Positions 26,739 to 34,577 of a stretch of 64,000 bases of DNA are shown in pieces; the first letter of the stretch is position 1, and each line of letters begins with the position of its first letter. The notes under the pieces are model-generated. The model worked only from the letters and a program-made list of their open reading frames with translations. It was not told the DNA's origin and did no database searches. This stretch comes from an uncultured Burkholderiaceae bacterium (GTDB lineage Bacteria; Pseudomonadota; Gammaproteobacteria; Burkholderiales; Burkholderiaceae_F). The stretch covers positions 62,001-126,000 of the forward strand of contig CALXQR010000001.1 of assembly GCA_944390675.1 (NCBI GenBank), written 5' to 3'. Made by a program: the position numbers and the translations under genes.

Positions 26739-26939
26739 AATTTTTCCTTTGATTACTTTAATTCAAAGTGTGCCATAAAAAAATGTAACAAACGCAAAAC
26801 TGAAGTAAGTTTTTGAAAAGTTAAGTCTAAACGAAATAGGTTATTACCCTTAATGGAAATTGTGCTTGGGGAAAACGAAGAATCAAAATATCATTATTAT
26901 TAGCGATTTGTTTCAGAAGTCTGTCTGTGCGTTGGTTCT
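26739..26939. promoter_or_regulatory. Divergent control region, efflux operon / orphan regulator
   Basis: The 201 bases between two divergent starts. An inverted repeat CTTTGA (26747-26752) / TCAAAG (26763-26768) lies right before the efflux operon's GTG start. On the mRNA its second arm contains most of the AAAGGA Shine-Dalgarno, so it could mask translation. The remainder is AT-rich; no consensus promoter could be assigned. Confidence 0.45.
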
Positions 26940-27641
26940 ATGCCGTTGAATTTGCTCTTATCTTTACACGATGAAGTTTTTGAAGCGTTGATTGCTGATT
27001 TTTTAGTTTTCTGCAACTATGAAGTCACTGCTGCCTACACGCAAAATGACACCATTAATTACTGTAAAGATAACGCTTTCGATATCGCCCTGATCGACGT
27101 ATCTGATGAAAAAGATATTGAGCTTATTAAGTACTGTCTGACATTGAAACCGGATTTGGGCATCTTGGCGCTTGTGCATGGCGAAGTCTCAGAACAAATG
27201 CGCGAGGCAATTCCGCTGCCCAAAAATCAACAGCTCACCTTGCCGCTGCCGCTCGTGGATATCTTGGAATCCATCAAGGTGTTAGACGATTCTTTAAAAA
27301 GCGCAAAATTAAAAACCTTAACCCCCATTACGTTAGGCTCGCTCTGTATTAATAAGCAAAATCAAACAGCTAGCGTGCATGGCAAAACGCTTGCCTTAAC
27401 ACTCACAGAATTCACTCTGCTCAATCTCCTGGTACAAAATATCAATACGCCTGTGAGCAAAGACGACATTTATCCGAAAGTCTTGGGGCGTCCTCGCGGA
27501 CAATACGACCGCGCCATTGATGTTCATATCTCAAGTGTCCGCCATAAACTGCAACAACTCGGTTGTGACGATGTTTATATCGAAAGCGTTCGCGGTATCG
27601 GTTACCAGTTAAAAAAGCGACAAATTTCGGAAAATGACTAA
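26940..27641 (+). CDS. Orphan OmpR-type regulator with degenerate receiver domain
   Basis: A 233 aa protein with an N-terminal receiver-like domain (about 1-112) and a C-terminal winged helix of OmpR/PhoB type (about 130-228, ending in the typical ESVRGIGYQLK). A phosphoacceptor-position Asp53 is present (ALIDVSD), but the usual acidic pair is reduced to LHDE (9-12), the Thr/Ser position reads ALVHG, and the invariant Lys of the LPKPF motif is Leu103 (LPLPL, 101-105). No histidine kinase is adjacent. It probably works without normal phosphorylation. Divergent from the efflux operon, its likely target. Confidence 0.85.
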   Translation: MPLNLLLSLHDEVFEALIADFLVFCNYEVTAAYTQNDTINYCKDNAFDIALIDVSDEKDIELIKYCLTLKPDLGILALVHGEVSEQMREAIPLPKNQQLTLPLPLVDILESIKVLDDSLKSAKLKTLTPITLGSLCINKQNQTASVHGKTLALTLTEFTLLNLLVQNINTPVSKDDIYPKVLGRPRGQYDRAIDVHISSVRHKLQQLGCDDVYIESVRGIGYQLKKRQISEND

Positions 27642-27714
27642 ATTTTCCACCGATTTGTAGATAACCTGAGCAATTTTCGCGATTTTTATCAAATCATTCC
27701 CCTTTTCTTTAGAC

Positions 27715-27736
27715 GTGCGCCGCAGAAAAGGCGCAC
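27715..27736 (+). other. GC-rich hairpin without T tail upstream of fusA-like gene
   Basis: GTGCGCC (27715-27721) and GGCGCAC (27730-27736) form a perfect 7-bp stem with an eight-base loop. The next bases are AATAAG, so it is not a normal intrinsic terminator. It lies 45 bases before the start of the EF-G-like gene and may be a 5'-UTR structure or the 3' end of the regulator mRNA. Confidence 0.5.
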
Positions 27737-27780
27737 AATAAGACTGTTGACCTATCTTTTTAGTCATTAGGGGAATCATT

Positions 27781-29832
27781 ATGAGTCAATACCCAGTTGA
27801 AAATATCCGTACTGTAGCGTTGGTGGGCCACGGCTCCACAGGTAAAACGACGTTGTTGGAATCTTTGCTTTATCGCAACGGAGTCATCAAAGAGGTTGGC
27901 ACCGTTGAAAAAGGCAACACCGTGGGTGACTTTGATCCCATGGAAAAAGAAGTCAAACACTCCCTGCGCACAACGGTGGCTCACCTTAATGCTCAAAAAG
28001 ATGACGGAACGCCGGTTCGCGTCTTCTTGCTCGACACCCCGGGGTATCCGGATTGCGTCGGTCAAGCTTTGGGTGCTTTGGACGCCGTTAAGACTGTTTG
28101 TGTTGTTGTCGATGCCACCAAGGGTATTGAATTGATGACCCGCCGCATGATGGATTGGGCCAAAGAGCGCAACCTCTGCCGCATGATCGTTGTGAACAAA
28201 ATTGACCAGCCGGATGTGGATTTGGCCAAACTGCTGCTCGATTTGCGCGAAGCTTTCGGCAATGAAGTGCTGCCGCTCAACCTTCCTAACAAAGACTGCT
28301 CTCACGTGATTGACTGCTTTGACAACGACAAGGGCGAAGCCAATTTCGCCTCCGTTGAACGTGTTCACCAAGCTTTCGTCGAACGTGTCGTAGAAATGGA
28401 CGACGAAACGATGGAACGTTACCTTGAAGAAGGCGCCGTGGACCCCAAGAGCCTGCATGCTCCGCTGACCAAAGCCTTACGTTTAGGGCACATCATTCCG
28501 GTTTGCTACACGTCGGCTAAAAACTTGATCGGCATGCGTGACTTGATCAAAGTTTTTGTCCGCCACTTGCCCAACCCGACCGAAGCCAACGCACCGCTTT
28601 TCTACAAAGCTGACGGTTCCGAATACATGACATTCCCGGATGCAAACCGACCTGTTTTGGCTCACGTATTCAAAGTGGTCAACGACCCCTATATCGGCAA
28701 GATCGGTCTTTTCCGTCTGCACCAGGGCCGCATCACCAAGGATTCAACCTTGTATGTTGATGACGGCAAGAAGCCCTTTAAGATTGCCCGTCCGATCATG
28801 CTCCAAGGCAAAGAAGGTCTGGAAGTTGATGAAATGAACCCGGGCTATATCGGCGCTGTGGCAAAAGTCGACGACATTGTTTACGGCAGCATCTTGCACG
28901 ATAGTTCCATTGAAGGTTCTATCTACATGAAAAAGCTCAACTTCCCGAAACCGATGTTTGGCTTAGCGATCAGCCCTGCCAAGCGCGGTGACGAAAGTCG
29001 TATGTCGGAAGTGCTCGAAAAAATGGTGAGCGAAGATCCTACGCTGGCTGTTGAGCATGACGCTGTCATGAATGAAACGGTTATTCGCGGTTTGAGCGAA
29101 CAACACTTGAGAATTGTGCTCAAGCGCATGTCCTCTCAATTCAAGCTCGAAGTTCAAACTCGCACGCCTCGCGTGCCCTATCGTGAAACTATCGCCGCAC
29201 CCGCCGAAGGCCACGCTCGTCATAAGAAGCAAACGGGCGGCGCCGGTCAATTCGGCGAAGTCTTCCTGCGAGTCGAACCTCTGCCTCGCGGCGCAGGCTT
29301 TAAGTTTGTTGACCAAGTCAAGGGCGGCGCCATTCCCTACAACCTGATCCCGGCAGTGGAAAAGGGTGTTCGTGAAGTGCTCGACTCCGGCTTCATCGCA
29401 GGCTACCCGATCCATGACATCCGTGTCACGGTCTACGACGGCAAATATCACCCCGTCGACAGTAAGGAAGTTGCTTTCGTTGCCGCAGGACGCAAAGCCA
29501 TGCTTGACGCGTTGGCCAAGGCCAAACCCACGTTGCTCGAGCCGATTGTCCGAATCGAAATTGAAGCTCCGGACAGCTGCATGGGTGACATCACCGGTGA
29601 CCTCGCCAGCCGCCGCGGTCAAGTAAGCGGCACAGAAAACTTAACGGGCGGAATGATGTTGATCACGGGCCGTGTGCCGTTAACCGGTTTGGATGGTTAC
29701 GCGAACCGTCTGAACGCTTTAACGCAAGGCGCCGGCAGCTACTCGATCGAATTGGCTGCCTACGAACCCGTTCCTGCTTCCGTCCAGGCTGAACTGGCAA
29801 GCAAATTCGAACGCAAGGACGAAGACGATTAA
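27781..29832 (+). CDS. Elongation factor G-like GTPase (EF-G2 type)
   Basis: A 683 aa translational GTPase with the domain order of EF-G. Its G1 is GHGSTGKT (16-23) instead of the AHIDAGKT of canonical EF-G, and its G3 is DTPGYPD (85-91), so the catalytic His of DTPGH is Tyr89. G4 NKID and G5 SAKN are present. These changes are typical of the second EF-G branch (FusA2-like), which differs from the main translocase. An AGGGGAA Shine-Dalgarno precedes the ATG. The housekeeping fusA should lie elsewhere near rpsL/rpsG. Its role is not clear; ribosome recycling or stress functions have been proposed for this branch. Confidence 0.87.
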   Translation: MSQYPVENIRTVALVGHGSTGKTTLLESLLYRNGVIKEVGTVEKGNTVGDFDPMEKEVKHSLRTTVAHLNAQKDDGTPVRVFLLDTPGYPDCVGQALGALDAVKTVCVVVDATKGIELMTRRMMDWAKERNLCRMIVVNKIDQPDVDLAKLLLDLREAFGNEVLPLNLPNKDCSHVIDCFDNDKGEANFASVERVHQAFVERVVEMDDETMERYLEEGAVDPKSLHAPLTKALRLGHIIPVCYTSAKNLIGMRDLIKVFVRHLPNPTEANAPLFYKADGSEYMTFPDANRPVLAHVFKVVNDPYIGKIGLFRLHQGRITKDSTLYVDDGKKPFKIARPIMLQGKEGLEVDEMNPGYIGAVAKVDDIVYGSILHDSSIEGSIYMKKLNFPKPMFGLAISPAKRGDESRMSEVLEKMVSEDPTLAVEHDAVMNETVIRGLSEQHLRIVLKRMSSQFKLEVQTRTPRVPYRETIAAPAEGHARHKKQTGGAGQFGEVFLRVEPLPRGAGFKFVDQVKGGAIPYNLIPAVEKGVREVLDSGFIAGYPIHDIRVTVYDGKYHPVDSKEVAFVAAGRKAMLDALAKAKPTLLEPIVRIEIEAPDSCMGDITGDLASRRGQVSGTENLTGGMMLITGRVPLTGLDGYANRLNALTQGAGSYSIELAAYEPVPASVQAELASKFERKDEDD

Positions 29833-29854
29833 CTCTTTTGAGTCATAACTTACG

Positions 29855-29892
29855 CAGTCGGTCGAAGAGTATTCGGCCGGCTGTGTTTGTTT
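29855..29892 (+). terminator. Terminator of the EF-G-like gene
   Basis: CAGTCGGTCGAA (29855-29866) pairs along 12 positions, two of them G-U, with TTCGGCCGGCTG (29872-29883) around a five-base loop. The tail GTTTGTTTG is T-rich but interrupted. Confidence 0.7.
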
Positions 29893-29978
29893 GATGGCCA
29901 CAAAACTTAAAGCTTTCATATTAAAATAGCTCGGTTGATTACTTGGGAACTTCTTCCCTTTATATATTGGGAGCATTT

Positions 29979-31778
29979 ATGCGAACCGAATATACCGGTC
30001 TCATCAATGAGAAATTCATCGGTCAGACGGTGACCCTTTATGGTTGGGCCCACCGTCGCCGCGACCACGGCGGCGTTATCTTTATTGACTTGCGCGACCG
30101 TGAAGGCTTGTTGCAGATTGTCTGCGACCCTGACAACCCTGAAGTGTTTAAAACGGCCGATGCCGTTCGTAACGAATACTGCCTGAAGGTGGTTGGCCTT
30201 GTGCGCGCCCGCCCCGAAGGCACTCACAATCCTGATCTGATTTCCGGCGGCGTTGAAGTGCTTTGCCGTGAATTGACGATTTTGAATAAATCCGAAACGC
30301 CTCCGTTCCATCTCGATGACGAAAACCTGTCTGAAACGACTCGTTTGACCTATCGTGTTTTGGACTTGCGCCGTCTGCAAATGCAACGCAATCTGAAATT
30401 GCGCTACAAGGTTGCTTTGGCAATCCGCAACCATTTGGACAAGCAAGGCTTTATCGATATTGAAACGCCGATGCTCACGCGCAGCACGCCTGAAGGCGCC
30501 CGTGACTACTTGGTGCCCAGCCGCGTTCATGACGGTCACTTCTACGCCCTGCCGCAATCGCCGCAATTGTTCAAGCAATTGCTGATGGTGGCTGGCTTTG
30601 ACCGCTACTATCAAATCGTTAAGTGCTTCCGCGACGAAGACCTTCGCGCCGACCGTCAACCGGAATTCACTCAAGTTGATATTGAAACCTCTTTCCTGAC
30701 GCAGCAAGAAATTCGCGACATCATGGAAAACATGATTCGCCAAGTGTTCAAGGAAACCATCAACGTTGATTTGCCCGATCCGTATCCGGTTATGTCCTGG
30801 CACGAAGCCATGACGCGCTTCGGTTCCGACAAGCCCGACCTGCGCATCAAAGGCATTGAACTTCGTGAAATTACCGAACAAGCCAAGAATTCTGAATTCA
30901 AGGTGTTCCGTTCAGCCACTGAATTGCCCGACGGCAAGGTTGTCGCGATGAATGTGCCGCATGCCGCCAGCATGCCGCGTTCTGAAATTGATTCCTACAC
31001 GGAATTTGTCAAGATCTACGGTGCCAAGGGCTTGGCCTATATCAAGGTCAATGAAAAGGAAAAGGGCCGCGAAGGTTTGCAAAGCCCCATCGTGAAGAAC
31101 CTCTCCGATGAACTCCTTGCTCATATCTTGGAAGTGACGGGTGCTCAGAACGGCGACGTTATTTTCTTCGGTGCTGACCGCGCGAAGATTGTTTACGACT
31201 CGCTCGGCGCCTTGCGCTTGAAGATCGGTCACAGCGACTTCGGCAAGGCCAATGGTCTTTACGAAGAAGGTTGGAAGGCCCTCTGGGTGGTTGACTTCCC
31301 GATGTTTGAATACGATGATGAAGAACATCGCTGGGTTGCTTGCCACCATCCCTTCACCATGCCGCATCCGGATCATATCGACATGCTGAGCACGGATCCC
31401 GGCAAATGCCTGGCTCAAGCTTATGACATGGTGCTCAACGGTTGGGAAATCGGCGGCGGTTCAATCCGTATCCACCGCGCAGACATTCAAAGCAAAGTCT
31501 TTAACGCCTTGAATATCGGTCCTGAAGAAGCCCGCGCCAAGTTTGGCTTCCTGCTCGATAACTTGCAGTACGGTGCACCTCCTCATGGCGGCATCGCCTT
31601 TGGCCTTGACCGTATCGTGACGATCATGGCAGGTGCTCCCTCCATCCGTGACGTCATCGCCTTCCCGAAGACGCAGCGCGCTCAGTGCTTGCTCACCAAC
31701 GCGCCGGCTCCGGTTGAAGAAAAGCAGTTGCGCGAACTGCACATCCGTTTGCGCAATCCGCAGCCTTCTAAGGAATAA
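29979..31778 (+). CDS. aspS: Aspartyl-tRNA synthetase
   Basis: A class IIb synthetase charging tRNAAsp. The 599 aa protein has the N-terminal OB fold ([23 protein letters not shown]), the catalytic core with motif 2 ([16 protein letters not shown]), the bacterial insertion domain, and motif 3 ([15 protein letters not shown]). An in-frame ATG at 29943 would add 12 residues; I chose the ATG at 29979, which follows GGGAG and gives the family start MRTxY. Codon use is strongly biased, as in highly expressed genes. Whether it also charges tRNAAsn cannot be told without knowing if AsnRS or GatCAB is present. Confidence 0.96.
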   Translation: MRTEYTGLINEKFIGQTVTLYGWAHRRRDHGGVIFIDLRDREGLLQIVCDPDNPEVFKTADAVRNEYCLKVVGLVRARPEGTHNPDLISGGVEVLCRELTILNKSETPPFHLDDENLSETTRLTYRVLDLRRLQMQRNLKLRYKVALAIRNHLDKQGFIDIETPMLTRSTPEGARDYLVPSRVHDGHFYALPQSPQLFKQLLMVAGFDRYYQIVKCFRDEDLRADRQPEFTQVDIETSFLTQQEIRDIMENMIRQVFKETINVDLPDPYPVMSWHEAMTRFGSDKPDLRIKGIELREITEQAKNSEFKVFRSATELPDGKVVAMNVPHAASMPRSEIDSYTEFVKIYGAKGLAYIKVNEKEKGREGLQSPIVKNLSDELLAHILEVTGAQNGDVIFFGADRAKIVYDSLGALRLKIGHSDFGKANGLYEEGWKALWVVDFPMFEYDDEEHRWVACHHPFTMPHPDHIDMLSTDPGKCLAQAYDMVLNGWEIGGGSIRIHRADIQSKVFNALNIGPEEARAKFGFLLDNLQYGAPPHGGIAFGLDRIVTIMAGAPSIRDVIAFPKTQRAQCLLTNAPAPVEEKQLRELHIRLRNPQPSKE

Positions 31779-31786
31779 GACGGTAC

Positions 31787-31812
31787 AAAAAACGGGAGCG
31801 CCGCTCCCGTTT
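31787..31812 (+). terminator. aspS terminator, first hairpin
   Basis: AACGGGAGC (31791-31799) pairs with GCTCCCGTT (31803-31811) around a short GCC connection; A-rich before, T-rich after. Confidence 0.75.
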
Positions 31813-31820
31813 ACGCAAAT

Positions 31821-31855
31821 AACCCGGATTTTCAGTTTGAAGTCCGGGTTATTTT
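31821..31855. terminator. Second hairpin between aspS and the lipoprotein gene
   Basis: AACCCGGA (31821-31828) pairs with TCCGGGTT (31843-31850), followed by ATTTTC on the plus strand. A tandem terminator that may also serve the converging lipoprotein gene. Confidence 0.65.
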
Positions 31856-31871
31856 CTTCTGAATTATTTCG

Positions 31872-32372
31872 TTAGCGTATAAATTCCCAGTCGTTGTCCC
31901 ACGGATCCTGCGTCACAGCTGTTTCCGTAACCACGCCCTGCGTGTCAAACTGCACCCAAAAAGCCATGTCCATACCGACGTCATCGTCAAAGCGGTACAT
32001 GTAAGCAGTCTGATCCTGGAGTCTGAACTCATACTCTTGAGCGCAGTGACCGAACATGTTGTAGACATCCTGTCTGGTGTGCTTACCCGGAATAACTAAT
32101 TTAAAGTGCTCTTCGTTCATCGTGCGCTCTTTGCCGATGTATTTTCCATCCTTATCAAAACGCATCCAATAAACTTCTTTTCCGAAAGGCTGCATGGAGT
32201 AAACCAAAATTGAGCTGCCGTCCTCAAATTCCATTCTTGAATCCGGTGCGCCCAACTCATTGACCACTGTCACCTCTGAGGCGCCCGGATCAATCAAATC
32301 CGGATGCGCGCAACCGATCAAAGCCAAAGCGGACATGACTGCCAATCCCAACTTTACTTTCCCTAACAACAT
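31872..32372 (-). CDS. SmpA/BamE-like lipoprotein, unknown function
   Basis: A 166 aa lipoprotein with signal ending LALIGC (Cys21). The mature part seems to contain two copies of a BamE/SmpA-like pattern: VVNELGAPDSRMEFEDGSS near residue 37 and TRQDVYNMFGHCAQEYEF near residue 98. Each has the helix then GxP or FG turn then beta-hairpin logic of that fold. It is not the BamE of the assembly machine by any residue I can point to, and its neighbours (aspS, an MFS gene) give no clue. An AGGAG site precedes the ATG, next to an AACTGA/TCAGTT inverted repeat (32386-32399) in the leader. Confidence 0.75.
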   Translation of the reverse strand: MLLGKVKLGLAVMSALALIGCAHPDLIDPGASEVTVVNELGAPDSRMEFEDGSSILVYSMQPFGKEVYWMRFDKDGKYIGKERTMNEEHFKLVIPGKHTRQDVYNMFGHCAQEYEFRLQDQTAYMYRFDDDVGMDMAFWVQFDTQGVVTETAVTQDPWDNDWEFIR

Positions 32373-32498
32373 CTTTAGGTCTCCTAACTGATCTCAGTTT
32401 TGATTGTATTCTGTTTGAAAGCTTTTAACCGTACGTCAAAACTTCAATAACAACAAGCGACTACAATGGTTAGTAATTTAATCCGAGTGAGTTGAGCT

Positions 32499-33686
32499 AT
32501 GTCTGTTGTTCATTTGGCGCTGGTTTCCACAATGTCCATTCAGTCGGTCGCCACCGCCAGTACGGTAACGCTGTCAGCGATTGCGCCATTAGTGGCCGCC
32601 GCTATCGGTATGCCTAGCTCTTTCATCGGCACCTATGTTTGTTTTATTTACATCGGAGCGGCATTTGCGGCCGTCGCAGGCGGCACCATGGTAACGCGTT
32701 ACGGCGGCATCCATGTCTCTCAAGGCTGCCTGATATTGGCCGCAATCGGCCTCATTCTGAGCTCCTTTGCTCATTTCTGGTGTATCTGCCTGGGCGGCCT
32801 CTGTTTGGGTTTAAGTTACGGCCCCATCACGCCGGCTTCCAGTGACATCCTCGCTCATACGGTCCCTAAGGAACGTATGGGCTTTGTCTTCTCTCTTAAA
32901 CAAACCGCCGTTCCTTTGGGAAGCGCTATTGCCGGTTTTATTGTTCCCAGCGTCGCGCTGTGGGCGGACAATTGGCAAGCGGGCCCTCATACGATGGCGG
33001 TAATTGCGTTAGCTGTCGCTTTGCTGGTCCTTTACCACCGCAACCAGTTGGATGACCATTTCGATCCCCAATCTCGCTTCAGCATCCACACGGTGCTAAA
33101 TGCCCTTCGGTTAGTCACTTCACAATCCGGACTGCGCCGCATGTGCATTGTCTCCTTTGTCTACAACGGCACCCAAATGTGTGTTTTCAGTTATTTGGTG
33201 GCTTTTATGGTTGAAGACATCTCCATCCCCATCGTTTTGGCGGGTATGGCTTTGAGCGCGGCAAGTATTGGCGGCATGTGCGGACGTTTATTCTGGGGCA
33301 TTTTCGCTGACCGCATCCACTCACCGCGCCTCACACTTTCGCTGCTCGGTTTTTTAATGGCCGCGATGCTCGTCACTGTCGGATTTTTCTCTGATCAGAC
33401 CGCCACGCTGTTGTTGCTCATTGTCTGTTTCTGCCTAGGCGGTTCGGCTATCGGTTGGAATGGAGTGTATCTGGCTCATGTGGCCAGAATTGCCCCCGAA
33501 GGCAAAGCAGGCGTTGCAACAGGCGGCACGCTCTTTTTCACATTTGCGGGCGCCATTTTCCTACCGCTTGCTTTTGGATTTATCCACAACTCATTCGGAC
33601 AATATTTTGAAAGTTTTTACGCAACCGCCGCGTTGTGCTTTGTCATTGCACTATGGCTATTAGTAAGTAAATCACCGAAACACTAA
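32499..33686 (+). CDS. Major facilitator superfamily transporter
   Basis: A 395 aa inner-membrane carrier with about 12 hydrophobic helices. The MFS inter-helix 2-3 region reads GGTMVTRYGG, and the matching second-half motif is GRLFWGIFADRI. The sequence LGLSYGPITPASSDIL in helix 4-5 resembles YnfM/CynX-type families. The substrate is not identifiable. It stands alone between a divergent lipoprotein gene and a converging operon whose last stop overlaps its own by three bases. Confidence 0.82.
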   Translation: MSVVHLALVSTMSIQSVATASTVTLSAIAPLVAAAIGMPSSFIGTYVCFIYIGAAFAAVAGGTMVTRYGGIHVSQGCLILAAIGLILSSFAHFWCICLGGLCLGLSYGPITPASSDILAHTVPKERMGFVFSLKQTAVPLGSAIAGFIVPSVALWADNWQAGPHTMAVIALAVALLVLYHRNQLDDHFDPQSRFSIHTVLNALRLVTSQSGLRRMCIVSFVYNGTQMCVFSYLVAFMVEDISIPIVLAGMALSAASIGGMCGRLFWGIFADRIHSPRLTLSLLGFLMAAMLVTVGFFSDQTATLLLLIVCFCLGGSAIGWNGVYLAHVARIAPEGKAGVATGGTLFFTFAGAIFLPLAFGFIHNSFGQYFESFYATAALCFVIALWLLVSKSPKH

Positions 33687-33925
33687 GGCTGTTGCTGATT
33701 TTCTTTGATATCTGTTTGCAGCAAATCGACCAGTTCATGAAAGCTTGCGCGCACCTGTTGCTCCGAGCAACCTAGAACCAAAGCATCCTCGAGCGCGTCT
33801 TTCATCAAAGCCGCAAGCTCCTCGTAATTTTCATTGAGCACCATGACCTTTTCTGTGCAGGAAACCGGACTACCGTCAGGTTTCTCCCAACGGGGCGGCG
33901 TTATTTTTTCATTTTTGCTGGCCAT
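33683..33925 (-). CDS. Small protein of unknown function in the mtnA operon
   Basis: An 80 aa acidic protein that I do not recognise. It has a Pro-rich start (TPPRWEKPDGSPVSC) and a helical second half with an amphipathic pattern (NYEELAALMKDALEDALVLG) and a Gln-rich tail. The ATG at 33925 lies inside the last codons of the aldolase gene (17-bp overlap, +1 frame shift), so it is translationally coupled to it. A start further upstream (TTG, 33943) is possible. No membrane segment or metal motif is visible. It may be a dedicated partner of the aldolase. Confidence 0.65.
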   Translation of the reverse strand: MASKNEKITPPRWEKPDGSPVSCTEKVMVLNENYEELAALMKDALEDALVLGCSEQQVRASFHELVDLLQTDIKENQQQP

Positions 33926-34577
33926 AATGTTTAAATCGCGCAAGAACTTCTTGCATCTGAACTTGTGTTAATACCTTCGGTTCCCCTAGTTGGCAGGTGA
34001 GTATATACATCTGTGCCAAATTCTCTACTTCCCGAGCCAGTTTCAAAGCTTTGGACAAATTTGAACCCGCCGCTAAAACACCATGGTGTGAGAGCAAACA
34101 AGCGTTTCGCTCTGAAAGTGCGCGGGCTGCCACGTCCGCCAATTCTTCCGATCCAAAGAGAGCATATGGCGCACACTCAATGCGATCACCACCCGCTGCC
34201 GCAACCATATAGTGAAACGCCGGAATTGAACGATCTTGACAAGCCATTGCGGTTGCATGTGCCGAATGAGTATGAACAAGCGCGGCGACATCCGGGCGAC
34301 GCAGATAGACTTTTTTGTGCATCAGCCACTCGCTTGAGGGCAAACGCAAATTATGAATCTGCCCTGCCTGGTCAGGATTAAAAGCAATGAAGACAATATC
34401 TTCAGGCACCAACTCTTCATAGTCGATGCCCGTGGGAGTGATCCAGAAACCTTCTACGATTCCCAACTGCCCCCTTACCGACACGTTTCCGCTTTTATTG
34501 ACATTTATCCCCATGGCATTCATGCGGCGAGCAGTTGAGATTACCGCAAGACGGGGATCTTCCGATGACGTCATCAT
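33909..34577 (-). CDS. Class II aldolase, FucA-type (probable 5-methylthioribulose-1-phosphate aldolase)
   Basis: A 222 aa zinc-dependent aldolase closely patterned on L-fuculose-phosphate aldolase. NKSGNVSVR, ITPTGIDYE, the catalytic Glu in PSSEW, the zinc ligands in VHTHSAH and the third His in LSHHGV are all visible. Its start overlaps the mtnA stop by four bases. A FucA-type aldolase paired with MtnA is the hallmark of the DHAP shunt, in which 5-(methylthio)ribulose-1-phosphate or 5-deoxyribulose-1-phosphate is cleaved to DHAP and an aldehyde. The alternative, the dehydratase MtnB of the full methionine salvage pathway, fits the sequence less well. Confidence 0.84.
   Translation of the reverse strand: MMTSSEDPRLAVISTARRMNAMGINVNKSGNVSVRGQLGIVEGFWITPTGIDYEELVPEDIVFIAFNPDQAGQIHNLRLPSSEWLMHKKVYLRRPDVAALVHTHSAHATAMACQDRSIPAFHYMVAAAGGDRIECAPYALFGSEELADVAARALSERNACLLSHHGVLAAGSNLSKALKLAREVENLAQMYILTCQLGEPKVLTQVQMQEVLARFKHYGQQK

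Noticed and set aside
27760-29622. Two long minus-strand frames (27760-28458 and 28963-29622) opposite the EF-G-like gene
   Set aside because: Antisense shadows caused by strong codon bias; no start signals.
29916-30881. 321-aa open frame on the minus strand opposite aspS
   Set aside because: It mirrors the biased codon use of aspS, has no recognisable domain or ribosome-binding site, and aspS is certain.
33909-34577. Assignment of the aldolase as MtnB (methylthioribulose-1-phosphate dehydratase)
   Set aside because: The sequence follows FucA closely (PSSEW, VHTHSAH, SHHGV), and no mtnC, mtnD or other salvage gene is near; a FucA-type aldolase fits better.
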